Shown here piece after piece: positions 8,360-16,585 of a DNA stretch of 64,000 nucleotides. Under the pieces are notes generated by a model. It saw nothing but the letters and a program-made list of their open reading frames with translations. It was not told the DNA's origin and searched no databases. The stretch is taken from contig NZ_JAIHOM010000007.1 of NCBI RefSeq assembly GCF_026130165.1, positions 1 to 64,000 on the forward strand, in the 5' to 3' direction. The DNA is from Spirulina subsalsa FACHB-351. GTDB lineage: Bacteria > Cyanobacteriota > Cyanobacteriia > Cyanobacteriales > Spirulinaceae. The stretch's first letter is position 1. The number at the start of each line of letters is the position of its first letter. Both the position numbers and the translations under genes were made by a program.

Positions 8360-9484
8360 TCAAGCAACGATTGCGGGCATTGCCCGTCTAACATCATCTA
8401 ACCCAGCAGTTGATGCCCCAACTGCTTGAATATTCTTAGCGGCGTTTTCATCTCGCCCGTTCACAGATTGGCAGGACGGACAACGCCATTCTCGCACCGA
8501 CAAATCCAACTCTTTAAGGACATACCCACAATGCGAACAGGTTTTCGAGGAAGGATACCAAGGGTCGATGAACACAACTTGCTTGTGCTTCTTTTTGGCA
8601 ACCCATTTTAGAATCTCCAAGAACTCTCCGAAGGCGAGATCGGAAATTTTGCGTCCCCAAATTCGTTGCATCCCTTTCAGGTTCAACGTCTCAAAACACA
8701 GCACATCAAACTTGTCCGTGAGCCACTGCGCCAACTTCCAAAACCAATCAGAACGCCGATTGACAACATCCTCGTGCTTGCGAACTAGGTTCAATCTTGC
8801 CCGTTCCCGATTAGCTGAACCTTTCCGTTTCTTAGAATGCTGACGACTCGCTTTCTTAATGGCATTGAGCGACTGTTTCAGGAATTGCGGTGATTCAATC
8901 TTGGAACCGTCTGAGCAAGTGAGAAACGTTTTCAGACCGAAATCAAATCCAGCGATTCTACTCGTCTCGAATTTGGCTTCAGGTTCAACAACGCTATCAA
9001 CGACTATGACCATGAACAACTCACCTAACAGAGTGCGTTTAATGGTCAAAGTTTTGATTTTCCCCTCAATGGGTCGAGAGTTCCAATACTGATACACACG
9101 ATTCCCGATTTTGATTCGATTGCCACCGAGAAACTTATAGCCGGCTTGCTTGAGAGTGAACGATTTGTATCGTCTGACTTTCTTAAACCCCGGTGGTCGC
9201 ACTCCTTTACCGTGATGTTTGAAGAACAGTTGATACCCCTTCTCAATGCGTTGACAGATATCCTGAACCGCCTGAGAACCAACCAACTGCCAGAAATCTT
9301 TACGCTTTCTGAGTTTAGCAATATGAGCTTGAAGTTTCGCGCCATTCAAATGCTTTCCCCACATACGGTAGTACCGTTTATGGAGTGCAATGCAATGGTT
9401 GTAGATCACCCCAGCCGCATTGATGGTGCGCTTGAGATGTCGATTCCGCTTGCTTTGATAGAGTTTGAACTTCAGAGTTTTCAT
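8360..9484 (-). CDS. tnpB: RNA-guided endonuclease TnpB
   Basis: Full-length TnpB of 374 residues starting at MKTLKFKLYQ; a start 12 codons upstream would overlap the divergent gene and is unlikely. The RuvC catalytic residues all look intact: D181 (GFDFGLKT), E265 (LCFETLNLKGM) and D345 (GRDENAAKNI). A four-cysteine zinc finger sits between the last two (C316, C319, C335, C338). TnpB proteins are OmegaRNA-guided DNA nucleases that help IS200/IS605 elements persist. The last residues after about 355 probably read through the element end. On the minus strand TACAAT lies six bases before the ATG, suggesting a leaderless transcript. Confidence 0.93.
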   Translation of the reverse strand: MKTLKFKLYQSKRNRHLKRTINAAGVIYNHCIALHKRYYRMWGKHLNGAKLQAHIAKLRKRKDFWQLVGSQAVQDICQRIEKGYQLFFKHHGKGVRPPGFKKVRRYKSFTLKQAGYKFLGGNRIKIGNRVYQYWNSRPIEGKIKTLTIKRTLLGELFMVIVVDSVVEPEAKFETSRIAGFDFGLKTFLTCSDGSKIESPQFLKQSLNAIKKASRQHSKKRKGSANRERARLNLVRKHEDVVNRRSDWFWKLAQWLTDKFDVLCFETLNLKGMQRIWGRKISDLAFGEFLEILKWVAKKKHKQVVFIDPWYPSSKTCSHCGYVLKELDLSVREWRCPSCQSVNGRDENAAKNIQAVGASTAGLDDVRRAMPAIVA

Positions 9485-9494
9485 GCTACCATTG

Positions 9495-9511
9495 TATATC
9501 ATATAGATATA
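9495..9511. promoter_or_regulatory. Palindromic divergent promoter/operator between tnpB and the RHH gene
   Basis: TATATC-ATATA-GATATA is a perfect 6-base inverted repeat centred in the 34-base gap between the two start codons. It overlaps a -10-like TATAAT for the plus strand (9510-9515, four bases before the ATG at 9519) and abuts TACAAT for the minus strand (9496-9491). Binding here by the ribbon-helix-helix protein is inferred. Confidence 0.5.
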
Positions 9512-9518
9512 TAATGCC

Positions 9519-9659
9519 ATGAAAAAGAGTGTCTTTTTTCGACTGACTGATGAAGAGTTTGAAAAACTAGAAGCCTATTGCGAATCAACAGGTCGTTCCA
9601 AATCAGATGTTTTGAGAGAACTCATCAGAAGCCTTCAGATCAAGAAAAAGCCGTCCTAG
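9519..9659 (+). CDS. Ribbon-helix-helix (CopG-like) small protein of the IS
   Basis: A 46-residue product. It begins MKKSVFFRLTDEEFEKL, a beta strand followed by a helix, and continues with STGRSKSDVLRELIRS, the second helix of an RHH/Arc/CopG fold. Such proteins dimerise and bind short DNA palindromes. It is divergent from tnpB with only 34 bases between start codons, and the palindrome at 9495-9511 is a natural operator. Its stop codon lies inside the terminal hairpin of the element, so the gene belongs to the IS. A plus-strand TATAAT is so close to the ATG that the mRNA may lack a leader. Autoregulation and control of tnpB are inferred. Confidence 0.75.
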   Translation: MKKSVFFRLTDEEFEKLEAYCESTGRSKSDVLRELIRSLQIKKKPS

Positions 9660-9827
9660 AAGGACGGGGCTTTAGACCCAGTTCCTCGGTAATAATTCTC
9701 TATTCTCTCGTAGTACCCTGTCTGCCAAAAGGGAGAATTTAGCACCCGTGAGAGAAAAACGGAAACTATTGACCAAAAACTGCATCATTAGATCATCGAT
9801 CACCGATTCACTTGTTAATTAGTATTT

Positions 9828-11192
9828 ATGTTCTCACTGTTATCCCTTTTGTTTTTAGCCCAAACCCCAACCCCACCGCCGCCCCAAGAGATTGTACGCC
9901 CCCAAGAAGTGCGCCCCTTACCGGGGGAACTAGATCAAGTTCCCGTCTTTAATAGCAATAGTCCCGAATTGGTACTAGAAAGGGGAATTTTGCTCTCCAC
10001 CTTTCCCCCCGAGGAAAAAGCCCATCCCGAGGCTCATTTGAACTTTGGCTTTGAAGGGCGCTTTGATGTATTTGCCCACCATGTCGCCAAGGCACCCACC
10101 CCGGAAGACTTACGCACCCTGTATTTAGGGGTATTGATCCACAATCCCGGCGATCGCCCCGTCACCCTGAGACTGCGGCAAGCAGCCAGCTACCTCAGTC
10201 AACCCGATGCTCCCTTTATTAGCCTTCCCCCCGTGCGAGAAAACCGTTTTGGGGAAGTTTATGCCGGCCCAGGCAGTCGAGTGATGAGTGATTTAGTCCG
10301 CGGCCGACGACAACGACAATTTCCCGCCCAAATCATCATCCCGGCCGGAGAAAGTCGGATGTTGATGAACCTTCCCATCCCCGTGAGAACCCTAGAACCC
10401 CCCTTAAATGGACGCTCAAGCTATTTTCGTTTAGAAAGTACCGGGAAAGTCTACGTCGCTAGTTTGGCTCAATTTGCCCCCACTGATGAACAAGGAGAAG
10501 AACGTTCTCCTACCCTAGAAGAGTGGCAAGAATTGTTAGTCAATGGACAATTAGCCACACCTCGCGATCGCACCCCCACCCCTCCAGGCTCCACCGAAGG
10601 CAGCTTTATCTATGGTCGCGTGGCCGGAGTCGCCCAAGGCTCCCAATGGCAAGCCCGACTCACAGATCCTGACCGGGATTATCTAACCATTCCCGAGGTC
10701 GGTCAAGCCTTTTCCTACGGCATCAGTACCTTAGATCGAGGCACCCTCGGCACCGGACAAATTCAAAGCGCCCCCATGTTAGTCCGTTATCCCGACACAG
10801 CCTATAAAGCCCACGGCAACTACGGCATCGAATACCGTTTAACCTTACCCCTCCATAACCCCTCCGACCAACCCAAAACCGTCACCCTCACCCTAGAAAC
10901 CCCCATTAAACAGAATGAATTAGAGGGGGGACTGCGCTTTTTTGACCCCCTCCCCACCGCCACCTTTTTCCGGGGAACCGTACAAGTACAATATCCTGAC
11001 TCAACAGGAAATTTCCAAACCCGTCATTTCCACCTCGTCCAACGTCGTGGACAGCAGGGAGTGCCGTTAGTTACTTTAAATTTAGACCCCCAAGAAACAA
11101 AAACCGTGGGCTTTAATTTCCTCTATCCTCCCGATGCTACGCCCCCCCAAGTCGTGACGGTGCAAACATTACCTATCAACAGTAATCAGTAA
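9828..11192 (+). CDS. DUF3370 family exported protein
   Basis: Cyanobacterial protein of unknown function, 454 residues, matching the DUF3370 family by its overall pattern (LVLERGILLSTFPPEEKAH, HLNFGFEGRFDVFAHH). The N-terminus MFSLLSLLFLAQ is a short hydrophobic segment that could be a truncated signal peptide; no further membrane segments are visible. The body is beta-rich with many Pro and Thr residues, which suits an extracytoplasmic domain. It starts beyond the IS end, with about 150 bases for its promoter. It is followed only by a decayed tnpB, so it is probably monocistronic. Confidence 0.8.
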   Translation: MFSLLSLLFLAQTPTPPPPQEIVRPQEVRPLPGELDQVPVFNSNSPELVLERGILLSTFPPEEKAHPEAHLNFGFEGRFDVFAHHVAKAPTPEDLRTLYLGVLIHNPGDRPVTLRLRQAASYLSQPDAPFISLPPVRENRFGEVYAGPGSRVMSDLVRGRRQRQFPAQIIIPAGESRMLMNLPIPVRTLEPPLNGRSSYFRLESTGKVYVASLAQFAPTDEQGEERSPTLEEWQELLVNGQLATPRDRTPTPPGSTEGSFIYGRVAGVAQGSQWQARLTDPDRDYLTIPEVGQAFSYGISTLDRGTLGTGQIQSAPMLVRYPDTAYKAHGNYGIEYRLTLPLHNPSDQPKTVTLTLETPIKQNELEGGLRFFDPLPTATFFRGTVQVQYPDSTGNFQTRHFHLVQRRGQQGVPLVTLNLDPQETKTVGFNFLYPPDATPPQVVTVQTLPINSNQ

Positions 11193-11197
11193 TCAGT

Positions 11198-11522
11198 ATG
11201 AAGCTAAGGTGTCGATATCGAATCTACCCAACAGACCAACAAAAGAGGCTGATGTCTCAGTTGTTCGGTTGCTGCCGGGTAGTTTTTAACGATGCCTTAG
11301 CTTACTGTTAAGAACAATACCGTGCAGGTAACAAAAAACCTAATATTAAGGAACTTTCCCAAAAGCTAACAGACCTCAAGAAGACGAATTAAAAGCAATG
11401 GTTAACAGAAGTTTCCTCTGTTCCCTTGCAACAGTCTTTGAGAGATTTGGAATAAACTTACTCCAACTTTTTCAAATCCTGTAAAGGACAAAGAAAAGGC
11501 TATAAAGTTAAAAGATGTTAAC
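11198..11522 (+). pseudogene. Decayed tnpB N-terminal fragment
   Basis: Reading from the ATG at 11198 gives KLRCRYRIYPTDQQKRLMS, then FGCCRVVFNDALAYC, the classic N-terminus of TnpB. The frame continues through KKPNIKELSQKL and QQSLRDLE to SCKGQRKGYKVK, but is broken by three in-frame TAA stops (for example C-stop-EQYR, where CAA for Gln is expected). There are no frameshifts. The rest of the gene, including all RuvC residues, is missing. It is an IS fossil, distinct in sequence from the intact tnpB at 8360-9484 and closer to the remnant at 20753-21095. Confidence 0.85.
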
Positions 11523-11648
11523 ATGGGTGGAGGGGAGATGAATCTCTCCTAGGGTACTGGGGAAGCATGGTGAAATCGCCGATAATTAAATAATAATGAC
11601 GATGTTTTTGCTCTTGTCTGCGGATGTTTAATGCCCTAACTTAAGATT

Positions 11649-12581
11649 ATGCAAGCCACTCTTCATCAACTTCGAGTCTTTCAAGCAGTTGCTCATCATG
11701 GTAGCTTTACCCGTGCCGCAGAGGAACTTCTGATTACTCAGCCGACAGTATCGAGTCAGATTAAACAGTTGAGCCATCATGTGGGTTTGCCGTTGTTCGA
11801 GCAAATTGGCAAGCAGTTATATTTAACTGAAGCCGGAGAAGCATTGCTAGCGACTTGCGATGATGTTTTTGAACGCCTTGAACAGTTTGAAATGACGGTG
11901 GCTGACTTGAAAGGCATTAAGCGGGGTCGTTTGCGTTTGGGGGTGGTGACTACGGCAAAATATTTTGTCCCTCGGGTGTTGGGGTCTTTTTGCCAACGGT
12001 ATCCGGATGTGGATATTGCGCTACAAGTGACGAATCACCAGAAATTAGTTCGCCGAATGCAGGAGAATCTGGATGATCTTTATATTCTCAGTCAGCCGCC
12101 GACGGATATTGATTTAAACACCCATCGTGTTTTAGAAAATCCTTTAGTGGTCATTGCCCATCGGGATCATCCTCTGGCGAAAAAGTCTCATATTGCGTTG
12201 AAACAGCTTCAGGATGTGCCGTTTATTATGCGGGAGTCGGGGTCGGGAACTCGTCGTGCTGTTCAACAGTTGTTTAATCAATATAAAATTAATGTGCAGG
12301 TGCGTTTAGAGTTGGGGAGTAATGAAGCGATTAAACAGGCGATCGCAGGGGGTCTAGGAATTTCGATTTTGTCCCAGCATACTCTCAACACAGAAGGCGA
12401 TCGCAGTGAGTTAGCCATCCTCAACGTACAACACTTTCCCATCCAAACTCATTGGTATGCGGGCTATGTACGCGGGAAACAGCTATCGGTCATCACTCAG
12501 ACCTTTTTAGACTATTTACTGGCAGAAAGTCCTAAAATCACCCTGCCCCATAGTCTTGAACAATCCATGAAGTCAGCGTGA
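11649..12581 (+). CDS. LysR-family regulator, CmpR/RbcR-like
   Basis: Transcription factor of 310 residues. The winged helix-turn-helix is at residues 5-65, with LHQLRVFQAVAHHGSFTRAA and ITQPTVSSQIKQL as recognition region, followed by the linker helix and a two-lobed effector domain (about 95-300). The sequence resembles the cyanobacterial CmpR/RbcR/NdhR group that senses carbon status via small metabolites (2-phosphoglycolate, RuBP, 2-oxoglutarate). Which paralogue it is cannot be settled here, because no bicarbonate transporter, rubisco or ndh operon adjoins it. It ends about 115 bases before dnaK on the same strand, but dnaK appears to have its own promoter. Confidence 0.88.
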   Translation: MQATLHQLRVFQAVAHHGSFTRAAEELLITQPTVSSQIKQLSHHVGLPLFEQIGKQLYLTEAGEALLATCDDVFERLEQFEMTVADLKGIKRGRLRLGVVTTAKYFVPRVLGSFCQRYPDVDIALQVTNHQKLVRRMQENLDDLYILSQPPTDIDLNTHRVLENPLVVIAHRDHPLAKKSHIALKQLQDVPFIMRESGSGTRRAVQQLFNQYKINVQVRLELGSNEAIKQAIAGGLGISILSQHTLNTEGDRSELAILNVQHFPIQTHWYAGYVRGKQLSVITQTFLDYLLAESPKITLPHSLEQSMKSA

Positions 12582-12625
12582 CCGACTCCCCCTTGCTCTC
12601 TCTCTTTTCTCTTTGCTCTCCCCGC

Positions 12626-12653
12626 TTGAGTTAAACATCTGGCAAGATACAAT
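12626..12653 (+). promoter_or_regulatory. Candidate sigma-70-type promoter of dnaK
   Basis: TTGAGT (12626-12631) and TACAAT (12648-12653) are separated by 16 bases and lie about 45 bases before the dnaK ATG. No CIRCE operator (TTAGCACTC inverted repeat) is visible nearby. Confidence 0.5.
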
Positions 12654-12696
12654 GAGAACAGCGACTTAACATTTATTAAGGATATTGACAGCACGC

Positions 12697-14886
12697 ATGG
12701 GTAGAGTAGTTGGCATAGACTTGGGGACAACAAACTCGGTAGTTGCCGTAATGGATGGCACTAAACCGATCGTGATCGCCAATTCCGAAGGAATGCGAAC
12801 CACCCCCTCCGTTGTTGGCTTCAATAAGGATGGGGATTTACTGGTGGGGCAAATGGCACGCAGGCAGGCCGTCTTAAACCCCCAAAACACCTTTTATGCT
12901 GTCAAACGCTTTATCGGTCGCAAATATGGGGAATTAAACCCCGAATCCAAACGGGTGGCCTATACAGTGCGTCGGGATGAACAGGGGAACATCAAAATCC
13001 CCTGTCCGCGCCAAGAAAAGAATTTTTCCCCCGAAGAAGTGTCCGCTTTTATTCTTCGTCGTCTGGCCGAAGAGGCCGAACGCTATTTAGGGGAACCGGT
13101 CACGGGGGCGGTGATTACGGTGCCGGCCTATTTTAATGACTCCCAACGCCAAGCCACACGGGACGCGGGGCGGATTGCGGGGTTGGAAGTGTTACGGATT
13201 ATTAACGAACCGACAGCGGCCTCCTTGGCCTATGGTTTAGACCGCAAACAAAATCAGACCATTATGGTGTTTGATTTGGGGGGCGGGACCTTTGATGTGT
13301 CCATTTTAGAAGTGGGCGACGGGGTGTTTGAGGTGCGTTCCACCAGTGGGGATACTCAGTTAGGGGGGAATGACTTTGACCGGAAAATTGTAGACTGGCT
13401 AGCGGAGAAGTTCCTAGAAGCCGAGGGCATTGATTTACGACGGAGCGATCGCCAAGCCCTCCAAAGACTAACCGAAGCCGCCGAGAAAGCCAAGATTGAA
13501 CTCTCTGGAGTCGCTAGCACAGAGATTAACTTACCCTTCATCACGGCCACCGAAGACGGTCCCAAACACATTGAAACCAGCCTTTCTCGCCCAGAATTTG
13601 AGTTCCTCTGTGAAGACTTACTCGCTCGTCTCCGTCGTCCGGTCAAACGAGCCTTCAAAGATGCAGGCCTCACCCCTATGCAAATTGATGAGGTGGTCTT
13701 AGTCGGGGGGTCTACCCGGATTCCGATGGTGCAGAATTTAGTGCGGAATTTAATTAATCGGGAACCCAACCAAAATGTTAACCCCGATGAAGTGGTGGCC
13801 GTGGGGGCAGCGATTCAAGCGGGAATTTTAGCCGGAAATGTCAAAGATATCCTCTTACTCGATGTTACGCCCCTCTCACTGGGTCTAGAAACCGTCAGTG
13901 GGGTGATGAAAAAATTAATCCCCCGCAACACCACTATCCCCGTCCGTCGTTCCGATATTTTCTCGACGGGGGAGAATAACCAAACCATGGTAGAAGTCCA
14001 TATCTTACAAGGAGAACGGGAAATGGCCCGGGATAACAAATCCTTGGGACGCTTTAAATTAAGCGGAATTCCCCCAGCCCCTCGGGGGATTCCTCAGATT
14101 CAGGTCGCCTTTGATATTGATGCGAACGGCATCTTACAAGTGACGGCAATGGATAAAACCACCGGACGAGAACAGAGTATTGTCGTTCAAGGGGCTTCTA
14201 CCTTAAGTCAGACTGAAGTAGACGAAATGATTGAGGAGGCCGAACGCTTCGCCCAGTTAGACCGGGAACGGCGGGAACGGGTGGAAAAACGCAATCGGGC
14301 CAAAGCTTTAGTAGACCAGTCCCAACGGCGTTTAAAAGAGGTGGCGCTAGATTTTGGGACCCAATTTGCCAGTTACTACCGCCGTCAAATTGATTCCCTC
14401 ATTCGGGAGTTAGAGGAGAGCCTGCAACGGGAAGATGAACGGGGGATAGACCGGGCGGCGGCGGATTTACAAGATGCTCTCTATGAACTGAATCGGGAAG
14501 TCCGCCTTCAGTATGCGGCCGAGGAAGAGGATGATTTCTTTGGCTCCATTAAGCGCACCTTCTCGGGGGATAAGAAACGGGATGAACGAGGGTCGTCCTA
14601 TTATGATTATGACCCCTATAATAGTCCGGGACGGGGGGCAGAACCGCCCGCCTATGGCTCATCCGGTCGGGGGTATGAATCCCGCCCCTATGAATCTCGC
14701 CCCTATGAACAACCTCGGGGGGAACAAGGACGCTATGATGCCCGTCCCTATGAGGCTCGACCCTCTGAGCGGGGGCGACCGGAACGGGATCCCTATAATG
14801 ACCCGGTGAATAGTCGGCGAGAGCGCCGTCCCACTCGTCCCGTCTATGAAAATGACTGGGATGAAGACGATGATGATTGGTTCTAA
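12697..14886 (+). CDS. dnaK: Hsp70 chaperone DnaK with extended C-terminus
   Basis: ATP-dependent chaperone. The ATG at 12697 ([14 protein letters not shown]) is chosen over an in-frame TTG four codons upstream. The nucleotide-binding domain spans about 1-380 with [22 protein letters not shown] and the VGGSTRIP adenosine motif, followed by the substrate domain and lid. The protein is 729 residues, longer than a standard DnaK. From about residue 630 it carries a Tyr/Arg/Pro-rich tail with repeated RPYE units ending in an acidic DDDDWF. Cyanobacteria have several DnaKs; a long tail and an adjoining dnaJ fit the DnaK3/DnaK1-like class, DnaK3 being thylakoid-associated, but I cannot assign the paralogue firmly. 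Confidence 0.95.
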   Translation: MGRVVGIDLGTTNSVVAVMDGTKPIVIANSEGMRTTPSVVGFNKDGDLLVGQMARRQAVLNPQNTFYAVKRFIGRKYGELNPESKRVAYTVRRDEQGNIKIPCPRQEKNFSPEEVSAFILRRLAEEAERYLGEPVTGAVITVPAYFNDSQRQATRDAGRIAGLEVLRIINEPTAASLAYGLDRKQNQTIMVFDLGGGTFDVSILEVGDGVFEVRSTSGDTQLGGNDFDRKIVDWLAEKFLEAEGIDLRRSDRQALQRLTEAAEKAKIELSGVASTEINLPFITATEDGPKHIETSLSRPEFEFLCEDLLARLRRPVKRAFKDAGLTPMQIDEVVLVGGSTRIPMVQNLVRNLINREPNQNVNPDEVVAVGAAIQAGILAGNVKDILLLDVTPLSLGLETVSGVMKKLIPRNTTIPVRRSDIFSTGENNQTMVEVHILQGEREMARDNKSLGRFKLSGIPPAPRGIPQIQVAFDIDANGILQVTAMDKTTGREQSIVVQGASTLSQTEVDEMIEEAERFAQLDRERRERVEKRNRAKALVDQSQRRLKEVALDFGTQFASYYRRQIDSLIRELEESLQREDERGIDRAAADLQDALYELNREVRLQYAAEEEDDFFGSIKRTFSGDKKRDERGSSYYDYDPYNSPGRGAEPPAYGSSGRGYESRPYESRPYEQPRGEQGRYDARPYEARPSERGRPERDPYNDPVNSRRERRPTRPVYENDWDEDDDDWF

Positions 14887-14958
14887 ATTCTGCCCTAGGG
14901 GACAGATTTAAGCTGGCTCGCTGTTCCCCTTGTCCTATTCCCTGTTCCCGATGCACCT

Positions 14959-15942
14959 ATGGAAAATTTTCGCAATTATTACGACATTTTAGAAGTTGCC
15001 CCTAATGCGCCCAATACGGAGATTAAGCAGTCCTTTCGCCGACTCGCCCGGCGTTATCATCCCGATTTGAATCCGGGGGACAAAGGCGCGGAAGAGAAGT
15101 TTAAGGCGATTAACGAGGCCTATGAGGTGTTGTCTGACGAAAATCGGCGATCGCAATATGACCAATTTAGTCGTTTTTGGCAGCAAAGCGGCTTTAAGCG
15201 CCACGGGAAAACCACCGTCCGACGCAACGGCAAAACCCCCAGTCCCGACCTTGACCCCAAAGATTACCCCGACTTCAATCGGTTTGTCGAAGAACTCCTC
15301 AAACGTCAAGAAAAAGCCCGGTCAGCCCCCCGCACCAGCACCCGCGTTAACCCCAAAGACCCCGACGCTTTCCGCCCCGGCCGCACCAAAACAGAATATT
15401 CCGTCGGTCGAACCGCCGTCAAAGACCGTCCCCGAGATGTAGAAGCCCGTTTGACCCTCCCCCTCGAAAAAGCCTATCGCGGAGGACGGGAACGCATTCG
15501 TTTAGAAGATGGACGCTCCCTAGAAGTCGATATGCCCCCCGGAATGTTAGACGGTCAGAAAATCCGTCTGAAAGGCCAAGGTATTCAAGGGGGCAACTTA
15601 TATCTAAAAATTTCCATTGAACCCCATCCCCGTTTTGAACTCCAAGGCCCCGACATCTTTTGTCGCGTCCCTGTCACCCCTACCGAGGCCGTATTAGGGG
15701 GCATGGTGGAAGTTCCCACCCTCGACGGTTTAGTTAAGATGAATGTCCCCAGTGGAGTGCGTTCCGGTCAACTCCTCCGTCTCGCGCAAAAAGGATTCCC
15801 CACCGAAAATCAAGGTCGGGGTGATCAATTAGTCGAAATTGAGGTAGTCATTCCCAAAACCATTACCCCCGAAGAAAAAGAACTCTATGAAAAGTTAAGA
15901 GCAATTGAGTCCTTTAAACCCCGTCGGGAATGGGTCGATTAG
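14959..15942 (+). CDS. dnaJ: DnaJ co-chaperone, type II
   Basis: Hsp40 of 327 residues that stimulates the ATPase of DnaK. The J domain occupies residues 5-72 with the essential HPD (RYHPDLNPG). A linker of about 90 residues rich in Pro/Lys/Arg replaces both the Gly/Phe region and the cysteine zinc finger, so this is type II (DnaJB-like). Two beta-barrel substrate domains follow (about 165-310: VDMPPGMLDGQKIRLKG, then VPSGVRSGQLLRLAQKG). It lies 72 bases after dnaK on the same strand and is almost certainly co-transcribed as its dedicated partner. Confidence 0.93.
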   Translation: MENFRNYYDILEVAPNAPNTEIKQSFRRLARRYHPDLNPGDKGAEEKFKAINEAYEVLSDENRRSQYDQFSRFWQQSGFKRHGKTTVRRNGKTPSPDLDPKDYPDFNRFVEELLKRQEKARSAPRTSTRVNPKDPDAFRPGRTKTEYSVGRTAVKDRPRDVEARLTLPLEKAYRGGRERIRLEDGRSLEVDMPPGMLDGQKIRLKGQGIQGGNLYLKISIEPHPRFELQGPDIFCRVPVTPTEAVLGGMVEVPTLDGLVKMNVPSGVRSGQLLRLAQKGFPTENQGRGDQLVEIEVVIPKTITPEEKELYEKLRAIESFKPRREWVD

Positions 15943-15950
15943 GGCTAGTG

Positions 15951-15992
15951 CAATCTTGACAAGTTAAGCCTTTTCTCCTCTTGTCAAGATTG
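15951..15992. repeat. Dispersed palindrome / probable dnaKJ terminator
   Basis: Perfect 13-base arms CAATCTTGACAAG / CTTGTCAAGATTG around a 16-base loop. The loop and inner stem recur on the opposite strand at 46622-46664 downstream of radA. It starts 9 bases after the dnaJ stop, so it may terminate dnaKJ transcripts, though there is no long T-run. Confidence 0.6.
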
Positions 15993-16059
15993 CGTGAACG
16001 CTAACGCGAAGTGGCACAGCAAGCCCTATATAACTTCGGGAGTCGGGAATAATGTCATT

Positions 16060-16335
16060 ATGGAATTCGAGTGGAACCCAGATAAAGCGGTTATCAATCT
16101 GAGAAAGCACGGTATTTCTTTCCAAGAAGCTGCCACCGTATTTGACGACTCGTTATCTGCAACATTTCCTGACCCTGATCATTCCATAGGAGAAGACCGC
16201 TACGTTATCATTGGGATGTCTGGGTCAGGGCAGTTGTTGGTTGTCTCCCACACTGACCGAGGAAACCGCACTCGTATTATCAGCGCTAGAAGAGCGACTC
16301 GCCAAGAAAGGAGATTTTATGAGGAAGGAAGTTGA
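16060..16335 (+). CDS. BrnT-family toxin
   Basis: Product of 91 residues from the ATG giving MEFEWNPDKAVINLRKHGIS. This is the characteristic BrnT opening (FEWDxxKxxxNxxKHGISF), and the family ribonuclease fold follows (EAATVFDD, EDRYVIIGMS, RTRIISARRATRQERRFYE). BrnT is a RelE-like ribonuclease toxin that blocks translation. The start was preferred over an ATG 22 codons upstream because that extension lies in a dispersed repeat (16018-16050). Its last 17 bases overlap the next gene, the usual coupling in toxin-antitoxin pairs. Catalytic Arg and His residues appear to be present. Confidence 0.88.
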   Translation: MEFEWNPDKAVINLRKHGISFQEAATVFDDSLSATFPDPDHSIGEDRYVIIGMSGSGQLLVVSHTDRGNRTRIISARRATRQERRFYEEGS

Positions 16336-16558
16336 TGAGCTAGATGATGAATTACGCCCTGAATATGACTTCTCCAAGATGACGGGAGGTGTCAGAGGTA
16401 AGTATGTTGAACGATACCGAGCAGGAACAAATTTAGTGCTTTTGGAGCCTGATGTTGCCCGAGCCTTTCCAACTGATGAATCTGTAAATGAAGCATTACG
16501 GTTACTGCTCCAAATTGCTCAACGACAGCAACCTAATAACCCGATTGGAGCGGATTAG
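16319..16558 (+). CDS. Putative antitoxin partner of BrnT
   Basis: Product of 79 residues beginning MRKEVDELDDELRPEYDFSK and overlapping the BrnT gene. AGGAGA (16309-16314), inside the BrnT coding region, is a suitably placed ribosome-binding site. The middle part includes GTNLVLLEPDVARAFPT followed by SVNEALRLLLQIA, which resembles a short strand plus helices of a RHH-like DNA-binding domain. By position and size it is the antitoxin that would neutralise BrnT and autorepress the pair. It is not obviously BrnA, so the assignment rests on context. Confidence 0.75.
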   Translation: MRKEVDELDDELRPEYDFSKMTGGVRGKYVERYRAGTNLVLLEPDVARAFPTDESVNEALRLLLQIAQRQQPNNPIGAD

Positions 16559-16585
16559 CAAGTTTGGTGAGTTGTGCCGCAAAAG

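Larger units (their letters stand above)
8320..9673 (-). mobile_element. tnpB-only IS200/IS605 (IS1341-like) element
   Basis: One boundary is TTGAC (8320-8324) followed by a hairpin (8330-8350) and GGGGATTC, just beyond the tnpB stop. The other is a hairpin at 9647-9673 (AAAGCC-GTCC / GGAC-GGGGCTTT) overlapping the stop of the small divergent gene. No tnpA is present, so the element would need a transposase in trans. Exact ends are inferred from the hairpins and the solo copies elsewhere in the window. Confidence 0.7.

Noticed and set aside
9146-9514. 122-codon plus-strand ORF opposite tnpB
   Set aside because: It lies entirely within the intact tnpB on the opposite strand, with no recognisable features.
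12582-12696. CIRCE heat-shock operator before dnaK
   Set aside because: No TTAGCACTC / GAGTGCTAA inverted repeat is present.
13356-13769. 137-codon minus-strand ORF inside dnaK
   Set aside because: Antisense shadow of a highly conserved gene; Ser/Arg-rich composition typical of reverse translation.
14549-14956. 135-codon ORF antisense to the DnaK tail
   Set aside because: Arises from the repetitive RPYE codons; His/Arg/Pro-rich noise.
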